This document shows, piece after piece, positions 43,431-53,981 of a stretch of DNA of 64,000 nt. How positions within the stretch are numbered: position 1 is the first letter of the stretch; every line of letters begins with the position of its first letter. This DNA comes from an uncultured Eubacteriales bacterium (lineage in GTDB: Bacteria; Bacillota; Clostridia; Lachnospirales; Lachnospiraceae), in contig CASDTX010000029.1 of the NCBI GenBank assembly GCA_949283695.1, positions 40,407 to 104,406 of the forward strand, written 5' to 3'. The position numbers and the translations under genes were made by a program. Under the pieces are notes generated by a model. The model ran no database searches and had not been told where the DNA came from. It was given only the letters and a program-made list of their open reading frames with translations.

Positions 43431-44627
43431 TTACAGTCTCTTAGCGATCGCTTTGATAAACTGCTCACTGTTCAGTACCGTAGGATTCTCAAGAGTCGTG
43501 ATCAGTGCCAGGTCCTTTGTCATCTCACCAGCCTCGATCGTATCGATGGTCGCCTTCTCCAGCCGGTCTGCAAACTCCATCAGTTCGCTGTTGCCGTCCA
43601 GTTCGCCGCGCTTTCTCAGCGCACCGGTCCAGGCAAAGATGGTTGCCACAGAGTTCGTGGATGTCTCCTCACCCTTTAAGTGTTTGTAGTAATGGCGCTG
43701 TACGGTTCCGTGCGCCGCCTCATACTCATAGTATCCTTCCGGGGAGACAAGTACAGACGTCATCATCGCCAGTGACCCAAATGCAGAGGATACCATATCG
43801 CTCATCACGTCTCCGTCATAGTTCTTGCAGGCCCAGATGTAACCGCCCTCTGACTTCATCACACGTGCTACTGCATCGTCGATCAGAGTATAGAAATACT
43901 CGATCCCTGCTGCTTTGAACTTCTCGTCAAACTCTGCGTCATAGATCTCCTGGAAAATGTCTTTGAATGTGTGGTCATATTTCTTGGAGATCGTATCTTT
44001 CGTCGCAAACCAGAGATCCTGCTTTGTGTCCAGGGCATAGGAGAAACAGCTTCTCGCGAAACTCTCGATGGACTGATTGATGTTGTGCATGCCCTGTACA
44101 ATCCCCGGTCCGTCAAACTGATGCACCAGTTCTTTCGCCTCTGTTCCATCCTCCGCTGTATACACGAGCTCAACCTTGCCTGCGCCCGGTATCTTCATCT
44201 CGGATCCCTTGTACACATCCCCATACGCATGTCTGGCGATGGTGATCGGCTTCTTCCAGTTCTTCACGCAGGGTTCAATGCCTTTGACAACGATCGGCGC
44301 GCGGAATACGGTTCCGTCCAGGATCGCACGGATCGTGCCGTTGGGGCTCTTCCACATCTCCTTTAAGTCATACTCATCCATACGCGCCGCGTTCGGCGTG
44401 ATGGTCGCACATTTCACCGCAACTTTATACTTCTTGGTCGCCATCGCGGAGTCCACTGTCACCTGATCGTCTGTCTCATTTCTGTGCTCCAGTCCCAGAT
44501 CATAGTATTCTGTCTTCAGGTCAATGTACGGGATGAGAAGTTCATCCTTGATCATTTTCCAGAGAATCCTTGTCATTTCGTCCCCGTCCATCTCGACAAG
44601 GGGTGTGGTCATCTTGATTTTTTCCAT
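43431..44627 (-). CDS. icd: NADP-dependent isocitrate dehydrogenase
   Basis: The enzyme oxidises isocitrate to 2-oxoglutarate, here probably for glutamate synthesis. The 398-residue protein belongs to the IDH subfamily that includes animal cytosolic enzymes: [35 protein letters not shown] and [14 protein letters not shown] precedes the ATG at 44627. A GntR regulator and a citrate synthase candidate lie upstream in the same direction, so the three genes form a citrate-to-oxoglutarate unit. No aconitase gene is in the window. Confidence 0.95.
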   Translation of the reverse strand: MEKIKMTTPLVEMDGDEMTRILWKMIKDELLIPYIDLKTEYYDLGLEHRNETDDQVTVDSAMATKKYKVAVKCATITPNAARMDEYDLKEMWKSPNGTIRAILDGTVFRAPIVVKGIEPCVKNWKKPITIARHAYGDVYKGSEMKIPGAGKVELVYTAEDGTEAKELVHQFDGPGIVQGMHNINQSIESFARSCFSYALDTKQDLWFATKDTISKKYDHTFKDIFQEIYDAEFDEKFKAAGIEYFYTLIDDAVARVMKSEGGYIWACKNYDGDVMSDMVSSAFGSLAMMTSVLVSPEGYYEYEAAHGTVQRHYYKHLKGEETSTNSVATIFAWTGALRKRGELDGNSELMEFADRLEKATIDTIEAGEMTKDLALITTLENPTVLNSEQFIKAIAKRL

Positions 44628-44704
44628 TATGGTCTCCTCCTGCTCTTTCTTCTTCCGGTTTTCGCAGCTGCTGCCGTCTCCGGTATCCGGAAACCGCACG
44701 CATG

Positions 44705-45361
44705 CTAATAACCCTGTTTCTTCAGATTCTGCATCACATGCATAATGTGCTCATTTGCCAGCTGTTCCGCCATCTCCGGATCCCGCTCCCGGATCGCCCG
44801 CAGAATCTGCCGGTGTTCCCGGATCGATTTCCTCGCCCGGTCTTCTGACACGATTGAAGACTGTCTCGCCGTCTGTACATAATTATGAAAGTCCGACAGT
44901 ACATGACTTAAAATCCTGCTTCCGGACGCCTCGTAAAGAATGGCGTGAAACCTGCCGTCCAGCGCGGCGATCTGCTCTGTATTAAACCCGCTCTCCTTCT
45001 TCATCTGGAACTCGGATAAAAGGATCGCCTCCTCCAGCTGGTCCAGCTGTGCTTCTGTAATATATTCCGCGGCCCACCGGGCGCAGAGGCCTTCCAGCAT
45101 GGAGCGGATCACATAGATATCCCAGATATCCTTATGAGAGATCCCTGTCACATAAGCGCCTCTGTTTGGAATAATGGTTACAAGACCTTCCAGTTCCAGC
45201 TGACGCAGCGCCTCCCGCACCGGGGTACGGCTGACCCCCAGTTCTTTTCCAATGGTGTTCTCCCGAAGTTCATCGTTCTCCTGATATTTCCCCCGGAGGA
45301 TGTCCTCCCGAAGTTTCTGGAATACGCGCCCGCCAAGGGAATGGTCCTGATATTCATCCAT
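44705..45361 (-). CDS. GntR-family regulator, FCD (FadR) subclass
   Basis: The 218-residue protein has an N-terminal winged HTH with [22 protein letters not shown] (split here as [13 protein letters not shown] and RQLELEGLV) and a C-terminal all-helical FCD domain with metal ligands (D-x-x-FH in LDGRFH, and two later His). FCD regulators bind small acids such as citrate or lactate. It sits between the citrate synthase and icd genes. A palindrome of the right type overlaps the operon promoter, so autoregulation is likely. Confidence 0.88.
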   Translation of the reverse strand: MDEYQDHSLGGRVFQKLREDILRGKYQENDELRENTIGKELGVSRTPVREALRQLELEGLVTIIPNRGAYVTGISHKDIWDIYVIRSMLEGLCARWAAEYITEAQLDQLEEAILLSEFQMKKESGFNTEQIAALDGRFHAILYEASGSRILSHVLSDFHNYVQTARQSSIVSEDRARKSIREHRQILRAIRERDPEMAEQLANEHIMHVMQNLKKQGY

Positions 45362-45376
45362 ATAACGTCCTCCCGG

Positions 45377-46765
45377 TTACAATGTCACGTGCAGTTCATC
45401 ACACACACTGTCTATTTTCGCAACTAATTCTTCATCTGTCAAGACCGTAACCCGTCCGTCTTCATATTCTTTGTCCACCCATGCTTTCAGAACACGGACA
45501 AGCTCAGAGTTCTTATCCACCTGCCTGTCGCCGGAGAGCTTATAATACGCATTGATCCAGTAGGCGATGCCCGCTGCGCCGGAAGTGTTGGACACAGACA
45601 CAAGAGCCGGCCGGTTTAAGTACTTATCGGTATCGAAGATATTGTAGATCTCTTCATTTTTCAGCATTCCGTCCGCGTGGATTCCTGCTCTTGTGACATT
45701 GAAATTCTTCCCTACAAACGGTGTTCTCGGCGGAATGCGATAGCCGATCTCCTTCTCGTAGTAGTCTGCCAGCTCTGTGATCACGGTGGTGTCCATGCCG
45801 TCCAGGGTTCCCCGCAGCTGCGCATACTCGAAGATCATGGCCTCCAGAGGTGTATTGCCGGTGCGCTCGCCGATGCCGAAGAGCGAACAGTTGACCCCGC
45901 ACGCTCCGTACAGCCAGGCCGTAGTTGAGTTATTCACCGCTTTATAGAAATCATTATGGCCGTGGAACTCGATCAGTTCACTGGGCACGCCCGCGTGAGT
46001 CATCAGTCCGTAGATGATCCCCGGTATTGATCTTGGAATTACCGCGCCCGGGAAATTCACTCCATAGCCCATGGTATCACAGACGCGGATCTTCACGGGA
46101 ATCTGATATTCCTCCATCAGCTTCATCAGCTCGAGGCAGAATGGAATCACGAATCCGTAGATATCAGAGCGGGTAATATCTTCCAGATGGCATCTCGGAC
46201 GGACACCGGTCTCCATGCATTCCCGCACCACAGACAGATAATGCTCGAGTGCCTGCTTTCTCGTCATCTTCAGTTTATAAAAAATATGGTAATCCGAACA
46301 GCTTACAAGGATGCCCGTCTCTTTCAGACCGATCTCCTTCACCAGTTCAAAATCCTTCTTGCTGGCCCGGATCCAGCTCGTCACTTCCGGAAACTCATAT
46401 CCTTTCTCCAGACACTGATATACCGCGTCGCGGTCCTTCTTGCTGTAGAGGAAGAACTCACTCTGCCGGATCTTGCCCTTCGGGCCGCCCAGCCGGTGCA
46501 GGTAATCATAGATGGTCACGATCTGTTCCGTTGTATACGGGGCTCTGGACTGCTGGCCGTCCCGGAATGTGGTGTCGGTAATCCAGATCTCGTCCGGCAT
46601 GTTATGGGGAACAATCCGGTCGTTGAACGCGATCTTCGGGATTTCGTCATAGCGGAACAGATTGCGGAACACATTCGGCGTATCCACGTCTACCAGCGGA
46701 TACATATGTTCCTCCAGTTCCAGGAGATTGGTATGCCTGTTCAAAAATACTTTTCTGTCTTCCAT
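45377..46765 (-). CDS. HMG-like acyltransferase: probable Re-citrate synthase
   Basis: The 462-residue protein belongs to the isopropylmalate/homocitrate synthase family: D64-TTFRDGQQ loop, HLEDITRSD, and HGHND metal motif at about 264. Clostridium kluyveri Re-citrate synthase is of this family, and here the gene is co-directional with GntR and icd rather than with leu genes. I infer citrate synthesis from acetyl-CoA and oxaloacetate. The leucine LeuA role is less likely because leuB-ilvD-ilvB have their own operon and the C-terminal regulatory domain of LeuA is missing. I start at 46765, with AAGGAA 8 bases before; ATG 46771 is too close to it. Confidence 0.75.
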   Translation of the reverse strand: MEDRKVFLNRHTNLLELEEHMYPLVDVDTPNVFRNLFRYDEIPKIAFNDRIVPHNMPDEIWITDTTFRDGQQSRAPYTTEQIVTIYDYLHRLGGPKGKIRQSEFFLYSKKDRDAVYQCLEKGYEFPEVTSWIRASKKDFELVKEIGLKETGILVSCSDYHIFYKLKMTRKQALEHYLSVVRECMETGVRPRCHLEDITRSDIYGFVIPFCLELMKLMEEYQIPVKIRVCDTMGYGVNFPGAVIPRSIPGIIYGLMTHAGVPSELIEFHGHNDFYKAVNNSTTAWLYGACGVNCSLFGIGERTGNTPLEAMIFEYAQLRGTLDGMDTTVITELADYYEKEIGYRIPPRTPFVGKNFNVTRAGIHADGMLKNEEIYNIFDTDKYLNRPALVSVSNTSGAAGIAYWINAYYKLSGDRQVDKNSELVRVLKAWVDKEYEDGRVTVLTDEELVAKIDSVCDELHVTL

Positions 46766-46863
46766 TTTCATTTCCTTCCCGGGACCGCCGCTGCTGCTTC
46801 CCTCTGGTTTTCTCACCAGATCAATCCGCATGCAGCACTCTGCGCCCCTCAATATTGTATTTC

Positions 46864-46887
46864 TGTATAATTGTATGCAATTATACA
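46864..46887. promoter_or_regulatory. Perfect 10-bp inverted repeat, probable GntR operator
   Basis: TGTATAATTG and CAATTATACA flank a 4-base spacer (TATG). The repeat covers the -10 box and part of the spacer of the operon promoter. It contains TTGTATGCAA, close to FCD-type GntR operators. Confidence 0.75.
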
Positions 46888-46898
46888 ATATTTGTCAA
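46870..46898 (-). promoter_or_regulatory. Promoter of the Re-citrate synthase-GntR-icd operon
   Basis: On the minus strand a perfect TTGACA, 17 bases, TACAAT. Confidence 0.8.
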
Positions 46899-46901
46899 TA
46901 T

Positions 46902-46932
46902 GAAAAAGAGAGGAACTTTCTTCTGAAAGTCC
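46902..46932 (-). terminator. Probable terminator after serA
   Basis: GGACTTTC and GAAAGTTCC pair (one bulge) across AGAA, followed by TCTCTTTTTC on the minus strand. It lies about 95 bases after the serA stop, just before the next operon promoter. A second GC stem (CTGCCGC/GCGGCAG) lies at 46976-46998 without a T-run. Confidence 0.55.
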
Positions 46933-47025
46933 CCCTCCTGTTCGGATTCTGTTTGATTCTATGTTCCATTTCTGCCGCTTCCTTCCCGCGGCAGATCAGG
47001 TTCTTCTATATTGAGGATCAATGTA

Positions 47026-48189
47026 CTAGCGGATCACTCTCACCTTCAGCACTCCGTCTACTGCGGCCAGCTGCTCCTCTACATCAGCCGGCACTTCCCC
47101 ATCTACATCCATCATGGTATATGCATACTCTTTGCGGCTCTTGTTGGTCATCAGAGCGATATTGATGTTTTTCCCTGCCATAAGACCGGTAAACTGTCCC
47201 AGCATGTTCGGGATATTCTTGTGCAGAATTGTTACGCGCGGACCTGCTCCCTTCGCGCCCATGTCGCAGTCCGGGAAGTTCACGGAATGCAGGATATTTC
47301 CATTCTCCAGGAAATCCCTCAGCTCATCCGCCGCCATTTTCGCGCAGTTATCCTCTGCCTCTTCTGTCGATGCACCCAGATGCGGGATCACGATGGCGCC
47401 TTTTACGCCTACGATCTCTTTCGTCGGGAAATCTGTCACATAGCTGTGCACCCTTCCGGATACAAGGGCATCCACAATGTCCTCCTGATTCACCAGCACG
47501 TCGCGTGCAAAGTTCAGAATGACAACCCCTTTCTTCATCAGGCTGATCGCGTTCTTATCGATCATTCCCTTTGTATCTTCCAGAGCCGGTACATGGACAG
47601 TGATATAATCACATTCCTTATAGATTTCATCTGCCGTCTTCGCGTGATAAATGCTTCCTGACAGTCTCCATGCCGAATCTACTGACACATAGGGATCATA
47701 TCCGTATACTTCCATGCCAAGGCTGATGGCTGCGTTTGCGACAAGTACGCCGATGGCGCCCAGACCGATGACGCCCAGCTTCTTGCCTTTGATCTCTGTT
47801 CCCGCGAACGCTTTCTTCTTCTTCTCTGTAATCTTGGCAATGTCGCCGTCTTCCTCGTATTCCTGCACCCAGTTAATGCCGCCGATGATGTCACGGGCTG
47901 CAAGGAGCATTCCGGCGATCACCAGCTCTTTTACACCGTTTGCATTGGCGCCCGGCGTATTGAATACCACGATTCCTTCCTCCGCGCAGCGGTCCAGCGG
48001 AATATTGTTTACGCCGGCTCCGGCGCGGGCTACTGCCTTTAAGTTCTTTGAGAACTCCATCTCGTGCATCTTGGCGCTGCGCACCAGGATGGCATCTGCC
48101 GCAGCTGCGTCATCTGTGTTTACATAATTTTCGTCCAATCGACCCAGTCCTGCCTGAGAGATCGGATTCAGGCAATGATATTTAAACAT
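47026..48189 (-). CDS. serA: D-3-phosphoglycerate dehydrogenase
   Basis: SerA oxidises 3-phosphoglycerate to 3-phosphohydroxypyruvate, first step of serine synthesis. The 387-residue protein has the substrate region RAGAGVNNIP, the NAD fold GVIGLGAIG, ARDVLVNQ and a C-terminal ACT domain (about 318-387) that may bind serine. It starts one base after the serC stop. This is the short form without the extra intervening domain. Confidence 0.95.
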   Translation of the reverse strand: MFKYHCLNPISQAGLGRLDENYVNTDDAAAADAILVRSAKMHEMEFSKNLKAVARAGAGVNNIPLDRCAEEGIVVFNTPGANANGVKELVIAGMLLAARDIIGGINWVQEYEEDGDIAKITEKKKKAFAGTEIKGKKLGVIGLGAIGVLVANAAISLGMEVYGYDPYVSVDSAWRLSGSIYHAKTADEIYKECDYITVHVPALEDTKGMIDKNAISLMKKGVVILNFARDVLVNQEDIVDALVSGRVHSYVTDFPTKEIVGVKGAIVIPHLGASTEEAEDNCAKMAADELRDFLENGNILHSVNFPDCDMGAKGAGPRVTILHKNIPNMLGQFTGLMAGKNINIALMTNKSRKEYAYTMMDVDGEVPADVEEQLAAVDGVLKVRVIR

Positions 48190-48190
48190 C

Positions 48191-49273
48191 TTACTGATTC
48201 TCCTCTTCGAATTTCTTCATAAATTCAACAAGCGCCTCCACACCTTCATAGGGCATTGCATTATAAATGCTGGCGCGCATGCCGCCTACTGTTCTGTGTC
48301 CTTTCAGGTTTTCCAGCCCGGCTGCTTTCGCCTCTTTGACAAACTTGGCATCCAGATCCGCATCGCCTGTGACAAACGGCACATTCATCAAAGAGCGGTC
48401 TTTCGGAACAACCGTCCCTTTGAACAGCTTGCTCTGATCAAGGAAATCATAGAGCAGTTTCGCCTTCTTCTCGTTTCTCTCTTTCATGGCCGCAAGACCG
48501 CCCTGCGCCTTGATCCACTGAAATACCTTGCCGCAGATATAGATTCCATATGCAGGCGGTGTATTATAGAGGGATTTCGCATCCGCGTGTGTCTTATATG
48601 TAAGCATGGTCGGTGTGCCCGGAAGTACATCCTCTGTAATCAGGTCTTCTCTGATAATAACAATCACAACACCTGCAGGTCCCACATTCTTCTGAACTCC
48701 GCCGTAGATCAGGCCGTATTTTGTCACATCAACAGGCTCTGACAGGAAACAGGAGGACACGTCCGCCACAAGCGTTTTCCCCTTTGTATTCGGAAGCTCT
48801 TTGAACTTTGTGCCGTAGATTGTGTTATTCTCGCAGATGTATACATAATCTGCATCCTCGGATACCGGAAGATCCGAGCAGTCCGGAATATAGGAGAAGG
48901 TCTGATCCTCTGAGGATGCGATTCGATGAACCTTTCCGTATTTTTCTGCCTCTTTTGCCGCCTTCTTAGCCCACTGTCCAGTAATGATATAGTCTGCCGT
49001 GCCGTTTTTCATCAGATTCATCGGAATCATGGCGAACTGCTGGGATGCTCCTCCCTGAAGAAACAATACCTTGTAGTTATCCGGGATATTCATCAGATCT
49101 CTGATATCCTGCTCTGCTGTGGTAATAATCTCTTCAAACGCCTTGGAACGATGGCTCATCTCCATCACCGACATTCCGGTTCCGCGATAGTCCAGCATCT
49201 CCGCCGCTGCTTCCTTCAGAACTTCTTCCGGCAGCACTGCCGGCCCTGCCGAAAAATTATACACTCTGCTCAT
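48191..49273 (-). CDS. serC: Phosphoserine aminotransferase
   Basis: SerC transfers an amino group to 3-phosphohydroxypyruvate. The 360-residue protein has FSAGPAVLPEEVL at the start, the GGASQQF segment and the PLP lysine in GGVQKNVGPAG. AGGAGG precedes the ATG. The serC-serA pair lacks serB here. The 118 bases upstream show TATATA-like sequences but no clear promoter or T-box. Confidence 0.96.
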   Translation of the reverse strand: MSRVYNFSAGPAVLPEEVLKEAAAEMLDYRGTGMSVMEMSHRSKAFEEIITTAEQDIRDLMNIPDNYKVLFLQGGASQQFAMIPMNLMKNGTADYIITGQWAKKAAKEAEKYGKVHRIASSEDQTFSYIPDCSDLPVSEDADYVYICENNTIYGTKFKELPNTKGKTLVADVSSCFLSEPVDVTKYGLIYGGVQKNVGPAGVVIVIIREDLITEDVLPGTPTMLTYKTHADAKSLYNTPPAYGIYICGKVFQWIKAQGGLAAMKERNEKKAKLLYDFLDQSKLFKGTVVPKDRSLMNVPFVTGDADLDAKFVKEAKAAGLENLKGHRTVGGMRASIYNAMPYEGVEALVEFMKKFEEENQ

Positions 49274-49391
49274 TTCCTTACCTCCTGTTTATGCTTGAAA
49301 TCTCCGCCTCTCCGCCGGATTCCCGTGCGCTGTATGAGCGGCGCGGCTTTCCTTCCCCGGAAACACGGTTCTGTTATATATTAAGGCATGA

Positions 49392-51068
49392 TCATTCTGC
49401 CATGTCTTCCTCGTCGAAAGCCTCGCTGATCGCGGCTCCCGGTGCTACCATCGGCCATACCTTGTCGTCACTGTCGATCTGACAGTCAATGACCACAGGC
49501 CTGTTTAACGTGAGCGCCTGGGCAAACGCTGTCCGGAACTCCTCCTGTGTCTCCGCGCGGATTCCCACTGCCCCCATGGCCTCGGCAAGCTGAACGAAGT
49601 CTACCGCGTCCCTCAGAACGGTCGCGGAATATCTCTCATCATAGAAAAGATCCTGCCACTGGCGCACCATTCCCAGCACATGGTTATTCACCACGACCTG
49701 AATCACCGGGATATTATGGCGCACCGCTGTCGCGATCTCATTCATATTCATGCGGAAACAGCCGTCTCCCGCAATGTTGACAACCGTCCGGTCAGGACAT
49801 GCCGTCTTCGCGCCGAGAGAGGCACCCAGGCCATAACCCATGGTCCCCAGGCCGCCGGACGTCAGAAGTGTTCTTGGCTTCGTATACTTGTAATACTGAG
49901 CCGCCCACATCTGATGCTGCCCTACCTCTGTGACAATCAGCGCGTCTCCCTTCGTCTGCCGATAGATCTCCTCCACGATAAAGGGTCCGGTCAGCAGATC
50001 CGGATGGTATTTCAGAGGATATTTTTCTTTGTACGACTGGATCTTCTGAAGCCACTGCGTATGATCCTGCTGCTTCAGACAGCGGTTGAGTACCCGAAGC
50101 ACCTCTTTTAGATCTCCTACGATCTCTTCCGTGACGATCACGTTCTTATTGATCTCAGCAGGATCAATGTCGATCTGAAGGATCTTCGCATCCTTAGCGA
50201 ATTTCTCCGTATTTCCCGTCACCCGGTCACTGAATCTGGCCCCCAGCACCACGAGAAGATCACACTCACTGACTCCGTAGTTGGAAGTTTTCGTCCCGTG
50301 CATGCCCAGCATGCCGGTATAGCGCGGGTCTGTTCCGGGGAACGCGCCCTTCCCCATCAGAGAATCTGTCACCGGCGCGTCCAGCTTGTTGACAAACTCC
50401 ATCACTTCCTCGCTGGCGCCTGAAAGAACGGCGCCTCCGCCCACGAATACATACGGCCGTTCTGCCGCTTCCAGCATGGAGACTGCGCGTGCAAACACCC
50501 TTTCATTCATATGCGGCGCTTCCGGAATATATTTCCCTAATTCTTCCTTCTGATACTCCGTCACCGCTGCGGTCACATCCTTCGGGATATCTACCAGCAC
50601 CGGCCCCGGTCTCCCGGTCTTTGCGATGCGGAAGGCCTTGCGGATTGTATCCGCAAGCTTTGACACATCCTTGACGATAAAGCTGTATTTCGTGATCGGC
50701 ATGGTGATTCCGGCGATATCAATCTCCTGAAAACTGTCTTTTCCAAGGAGGGACACCCCTACATTGCAGGTGATCGCCACAACCGGAATCGAGTCCATAT
50801 ATGCCGTGGCGATTCCAGTCACCAGATTCGTAGCTCCCGGTCCGCTGGTTGCCAGACAAACGCCTACCTTTCCTGTCGCGCGGGCATACCCGTCCGCCGC
50901 GTGGGCGGCTCCCTGCTCATGAGAAGTCAGAATATGGCGGATCTCATCTCGATGCTTATATAACTCATCATACACATTTAAGATCGCACCGCCAGGATAT
51001 CCGAATACAGTATCCACGCCCTGCTCTTTTAAACATTCTATTACAATCTCTGCTCCGTTTAACTGCAT
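49392..51068 (-). CDS. ilvB: Acetolactate synthase large subunit
   Basis: The thiamine diphosphate enzyme makes acetolactate or acetohydroxybutyrate. The 558-residue protein has VFGYPGGAILNVYDEL with the catalytic Glu region after it, SGPGATNLVTGIA, and the ThDP motif GDGCFRMNMNE. No small-subunit gene (ilvN) follows; the partner must lie elsewhere or be absent. It is last in the leuB-ilvD-ilvB operon. Confidence 0.94.
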   Translation of the reverse strand: MQLNGAEIVIECLKEQGVDTVFGYPGGAILNVYDELYKHRDEIRHILTSHEQGAAHAADGYARATGKVGVCLATSGPGATNLVTGIATAYMDSIPVVAITCNVGVSLLGKDSFQEIDIAGITMPITKYSFIVKDVSKLADTIRKAFRIAKTGRPGPVLVDIPKDVTAAVTEYQKEELGKYIPEAPHMNERVFARAVSMLEAAERPYVFVGGGAVLSGASEEVMEFVNKLDAPVTDSLMGKGAFPGTDPRYTGMLGMHGTKTSNYGVSECDLLVVLGARFSDRVTGNTEKFAKDAKILQIDIDPAEINKNVIVTEEIVGDLKEVLRVLNRCLKQQDHTQWLQKIQSYKEKYPLKYHPDLLTGPFIVEEIYRQTKGDALIVTEVGQHQMWAAQYYKYTKPRTLLTSGGLGTMGYGLGASLGAKTACPDRTVVNIAGDGCFRMNMNEIATAVRHNIPVIQVVVNNHVLGMVRQWQDLFYDERYSATVLRDAVDFVQLAEAMGAVGIRAETQEEFRTAFAQALTLNRPVVIDCQIDSDDKVWPMVAPGAAISEAFDEEDMAE

Positions 51069-51093
51069 GCTGTACTCCTCTTTCGTTTCCGTC

Positions 51094-52767
51094 TTATTGA
51101 TTTCCCGGGATCTCTAAGATCGCGCCGCGGTTTCCTGATGTAACCATGGAAGCGTATCTCGCCAGGTATCCGGTCTTCACCTTAGGCTCTTTCGGCTGCC
51201 ATTTTGCCCGCCTCTGCTCCATCTCCTCATCTGAGATATCCAGCTCCAGCTTCAGTTCAGGAATATTGATCTTGATGATATCCCCTTCTTCTACCAGGGC
51301 GATGGGACCGCCTACCGCCGCTTCCGGAGACACGTGTCCGATGGACGCGCCTCTGGACGCGCCGCTGAAGCGTCCGTCTGTGATCAATGCCACGGAGGAT
51401 CCGAGGCCGTATCCTGCGATGGCTGAGGTCGGATTCAGCATCTCCCGCATTCCCGGGCCGCCTTTGGGGCCTTCATAACGGATCACAATGACATCTCCCG
51501 CGTTGATCTTTCCGCTCTTGATCGCTGCGGTTGCTTCCTCATCACTCTCAAAGATTCTCGCAGGTCCTTCGTGGACAAGCATCTCATCACATACTGCAGA
51601 CCGCTTTACCACGCTTCCGCCGGGAGCCAGATTGCCTTTCAGCACTGCCAGTCCGCCGGTCTCGCTGTACGGATGATCGATGGGGCGGATCACCTCCGGG
51701 TTCTTATTCTCACAGCCGGCGATGTTTTCACCCACTGTTTTTCCTGTTACGGTCATGCAGTCCGTATGCAGAAGTCCCTTCTTATTCAGCTCGTTCATCA
51801 CTGCATACACACCGCCCGCCTCATTGAGGTCTTCAATATAAGTATGCCCTGCCGGAGCAAGGTGACACAGATTGGGAGTCTTCTCGCTGATCGTATTCGC
51901 GAAATCAATCTCAAAGTCCATGCCGATCTCGTGTGCGATCGCCGGAAGATGAAGCATACTGTTGGTAGAGCATCCCAGTGCCATATCTACGGTCAACGCA
52001 TTCAGGATCGCATCTTCTGTCATGATATCTCTCGGGCGAATGTTCTTCCTTACCAGTTCCATCACCTGCATGCCCGCATGCTTCGCAAGCTGCAGCCTGG
52101 CCGAGTACACCGCGGGAATCGTACCGTTTCCTCTCAGTCCCATGCCCAGCGCCTCTGTCAGACAGTTCATGCTGTTGGCTGTGTACATGCCGGAACAGGA
52201 TCCGCAGGTCGGGCACGCCTTGTTCTCAAACTCACAGAGCTCCTCATCCGAGATCTTGCCTGCCGCATAGGCTCCTACCGCCTCAAACATACTGGAAAGA
52301 CTTGTCTTCCCGCCTTTCACATGGCCAGCCAGCATGGGGCCGCCGCTGACAAAGATCGTCGGAATATTCACGCGGGCCGCAGCCATCAGAAGACCCGGCA
52401 CGTTCTTATCACAGTTGGGGATCATCACCAGGCCGTCAAACTGGTGTGCCAGCGCCAGCGCTTCTGTGGAGTCCGCGATCAGATCCCTTGTCACAAGAGA
52501 ATATTTCATTCCGATATGTCCCATGGCAATTCCGTCGCACACCGCAATCGCCGGAACCATAATCGGGGTTCCTCCTGCCATTGCCACACCCATCTTCACT
52601 GCCTCTGTGATCTTGTCCAGGTTCATATGTCCGGGAACAATCTCACTGTATGAGCTGACAACGCCGATCAGGGGTCTGTCCAGCTCTTCCTGCGTCAAGC
52701 CCAGCGCGTTGAACAGAGACCGGTGGGGTGCCTGCTGAACGCCTTTTGTTACGGTATCACTTCTCAT
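51094..52767 (-). CDS. ilvD: Dihydroxy-acid dehydratase
   Basis: IlvD dehydrates dihydroxy acids to the 2-oxo acid precursors of valine and isoleucine using an Fe-S cluster. The 557-residue protein has [26 protein letters not shown] (Fe-S cysteines), and [10 protein letters not shown]. Gap of 25 bases to ilvB. Length is normal. Confidence 0.97.
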   Translation of the reverse strand: MRSDTVTKGVQQAPHRSLFNALGLTQEELDRPLIGVVSSYSEIVPGHMNLDKITEAVKMGVAMAGGTPIMVPAIAVCDGIAMGHIGMKYSLVTRDLIADSTEALALAHQFDGLVMIPNCDKNVPGLLMAAARVNIPTIFVSGGPMLAGHVKGGKTSLSSMFEAVGAYAAGKISDEELCEFENKACPTCGSCSGMYTANSMNCLTEALGMGLRGNGTIPAVYSARLQLAKHAGMQVMELVRKNIRPRDIMTEDAILNALTVDMALGCSTNSMLHLPAIAHEIGMDFEIDFANTISEKTPNLCHLAPAGHTYIEDLNEAGGVYAVMNELNKKGLLHTDCMTVTGKTVGENIAGCENKNPEVIRPIDHPYSETGGLAVLKGNLAPGGSVVKRSAVCDEMLVHEGPARIFESDEEATAAIKSGKINAGDVIVIRYEGPKGGPGMREMLNPTSAIAGYGLGSSVALITDGRFSGASRGASIGHVSPEAAVGGPIALVEEGDIIKINIPELKLELDISDEEMEQRRAKWQPKEPKVKTGYLARYASMVTSGNRGAILEIPGNQ

Positions 52768-52829
52768 CTTTCTTCCTCTCTTTCCTGCTCATATTCTGTT
52801 GACCGTCTGCCGGAAGCAGAAGGTCTTTT

Positions 52830-53915
52830 CTATCTGATATAACTGCAGATCCGGTCGCCCATCTCTTTGGTTCCGATCTGTGTTTTTCCTTCTGACATGA
52901 TATCAATCGTCCGATAACCCTCTTCCAGCACGCTGGCAACCGCTGATTCAATGGCCTCTGCCTCCCGGTCCAGATCGAAGGAGTATCGCAGCATCATAGC
53001 CGCAGACAGGATCGTGGCGATAGGGTTCGCGATCCCCTGACCGGCAATATCCGGCGCAGAACCGCCGCTTGGCTCGTAGAGGCCGAATTTCGACTCATTC
53101 AGGCTTGCGCTTGCCAGCATCCCGATGGAACCTGTGACCATGCTGGCCTCGTCCGACAGGATGTCCCCGAACATATTCTCTGTCAGGATCACATCAAACT
53201 GCGCGGGATCCTTAACCAGCTGCATCGCACAGTTGTCAACCAGCATATGCTCCAGTGTCACTTCGGGGTAGGCGGCAGCCACTTCCTCTACAACCTTTCT
53301 CCAGAGCCGGGAAGAATCCAGCACATTTGCCTTGTCAACACTGGTTACCTTCTTCCTTCTCTTCATGGCAATGTCGAACCCGCGCTTCGCGATCCTGCGG
53401 ATCTCTTCCTCACTGTATGTAAGTTCGTCCTTTGCCACAAGTACGCCGTCGACTTCTTCTGTGCTGCGTTTCCCGAAATAAAGTCCGCCTGTCAGCTCGC
53501 GCATGATCATCATGTCGAATCCCTTTTCGGAGATCTCTTCCTTCAGAGGACACGCCCCTCTCAGCTGCGGATAAAGCACCGCCGGCCTGAGATTGGCAAA
53601 CAGGTTCAGCCCCTTTCTGAGCTGCAGAAGGCCTGCCTCCGGGCGTTTCGAAGGTTCCAGCTGATACCACGGAGAAGTCTTCGCATCTCCGCCGATGGAC
53701 CCCATCAGCACCGCGTCACTGGCTTTTGCTGCCGACAAGGTTTCTTCCGTAAGCGGGATTCCGTTGGCATCAATCGACGCCCCGCCCATCAAAAGCTGCG
53801 TATAAGAAAAGGAATGTCCGTATACCTCTGCGATCCGGTCGAGCACCTTCATTGCCTCATCCACGATCTCAGGGCCGATTCCATCCCCTTTTATCACTCC
53901 GATCTTCATGTCCAT
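52830..53915 (-). CDS. leuB: 3-isopropylmalate dehydrogenase
   Basis: LeuB oxidises and decarboxylates 3-isopropylmalate in leucine synthesis. The 361-residue protein has [27 protein letters not shown], the [13 protein letters not shown] segment and [14 protein letters not shown]. It is first in the operon with ilvD and ilvB. ATG at 53915 has AGGATGAAGAG upstream; a second ATG is at 53909. No leuA, leuC or leuD is in the window. Confidence 0.95.
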   Translation of the reverse strand: MDMKIGVIKGDGIGPEIVDEAMKVLDRIAEVYGHSFSYTQLLMGGASIDANGIPLTEETLSAAKASDAVLMGSIGGDAKTSPWYQLEPSKRPEAGLLQLRKGLNLFANLRPAVLYPQLRGACPLKEEISEKGFDMMIMRELTGGLYFGKRSTEEVDGVLVAKDELTYSEEEIRRIAKRGFDIAMKRRKKVTSVDKANVLDSSRLWRKVVEEVAAAYPEVTLEHMLVDNCAMQLVKDPAQFDVILTENMFGDILSDEASMVTGSIGMLASASLNESKFGLYEPSGGSAPDIAGQGIANPIATILSAAMMLRYSFDLDREAEAIESAVASVLEEGYRTIDIMSEGKTQIGTKEMGDRICSYIR

Positions 53916-53952
53916 AACTCTTCATCCTTCCAAATGTGAAATATTAATGTTT

Positions 53953-53981
53953 ATCATACCGCATTTCCGGGCTCGTTTCAA
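53953..53981 (-). promoter_or_regulatory. Sigma-A promoter of leuB-ilvD-ilvB
   Basis: On the minus strand TTGAAA, 17 bases, TATGAT, about 38 bases before leuB. Confidence 0.75.

Noticed and set aside
49274-49391. Serine T-box before serC
   Set aside because: The 118-base gap lacks the T-box sequence, a specifier loop and a terminator/antiterminator pair.
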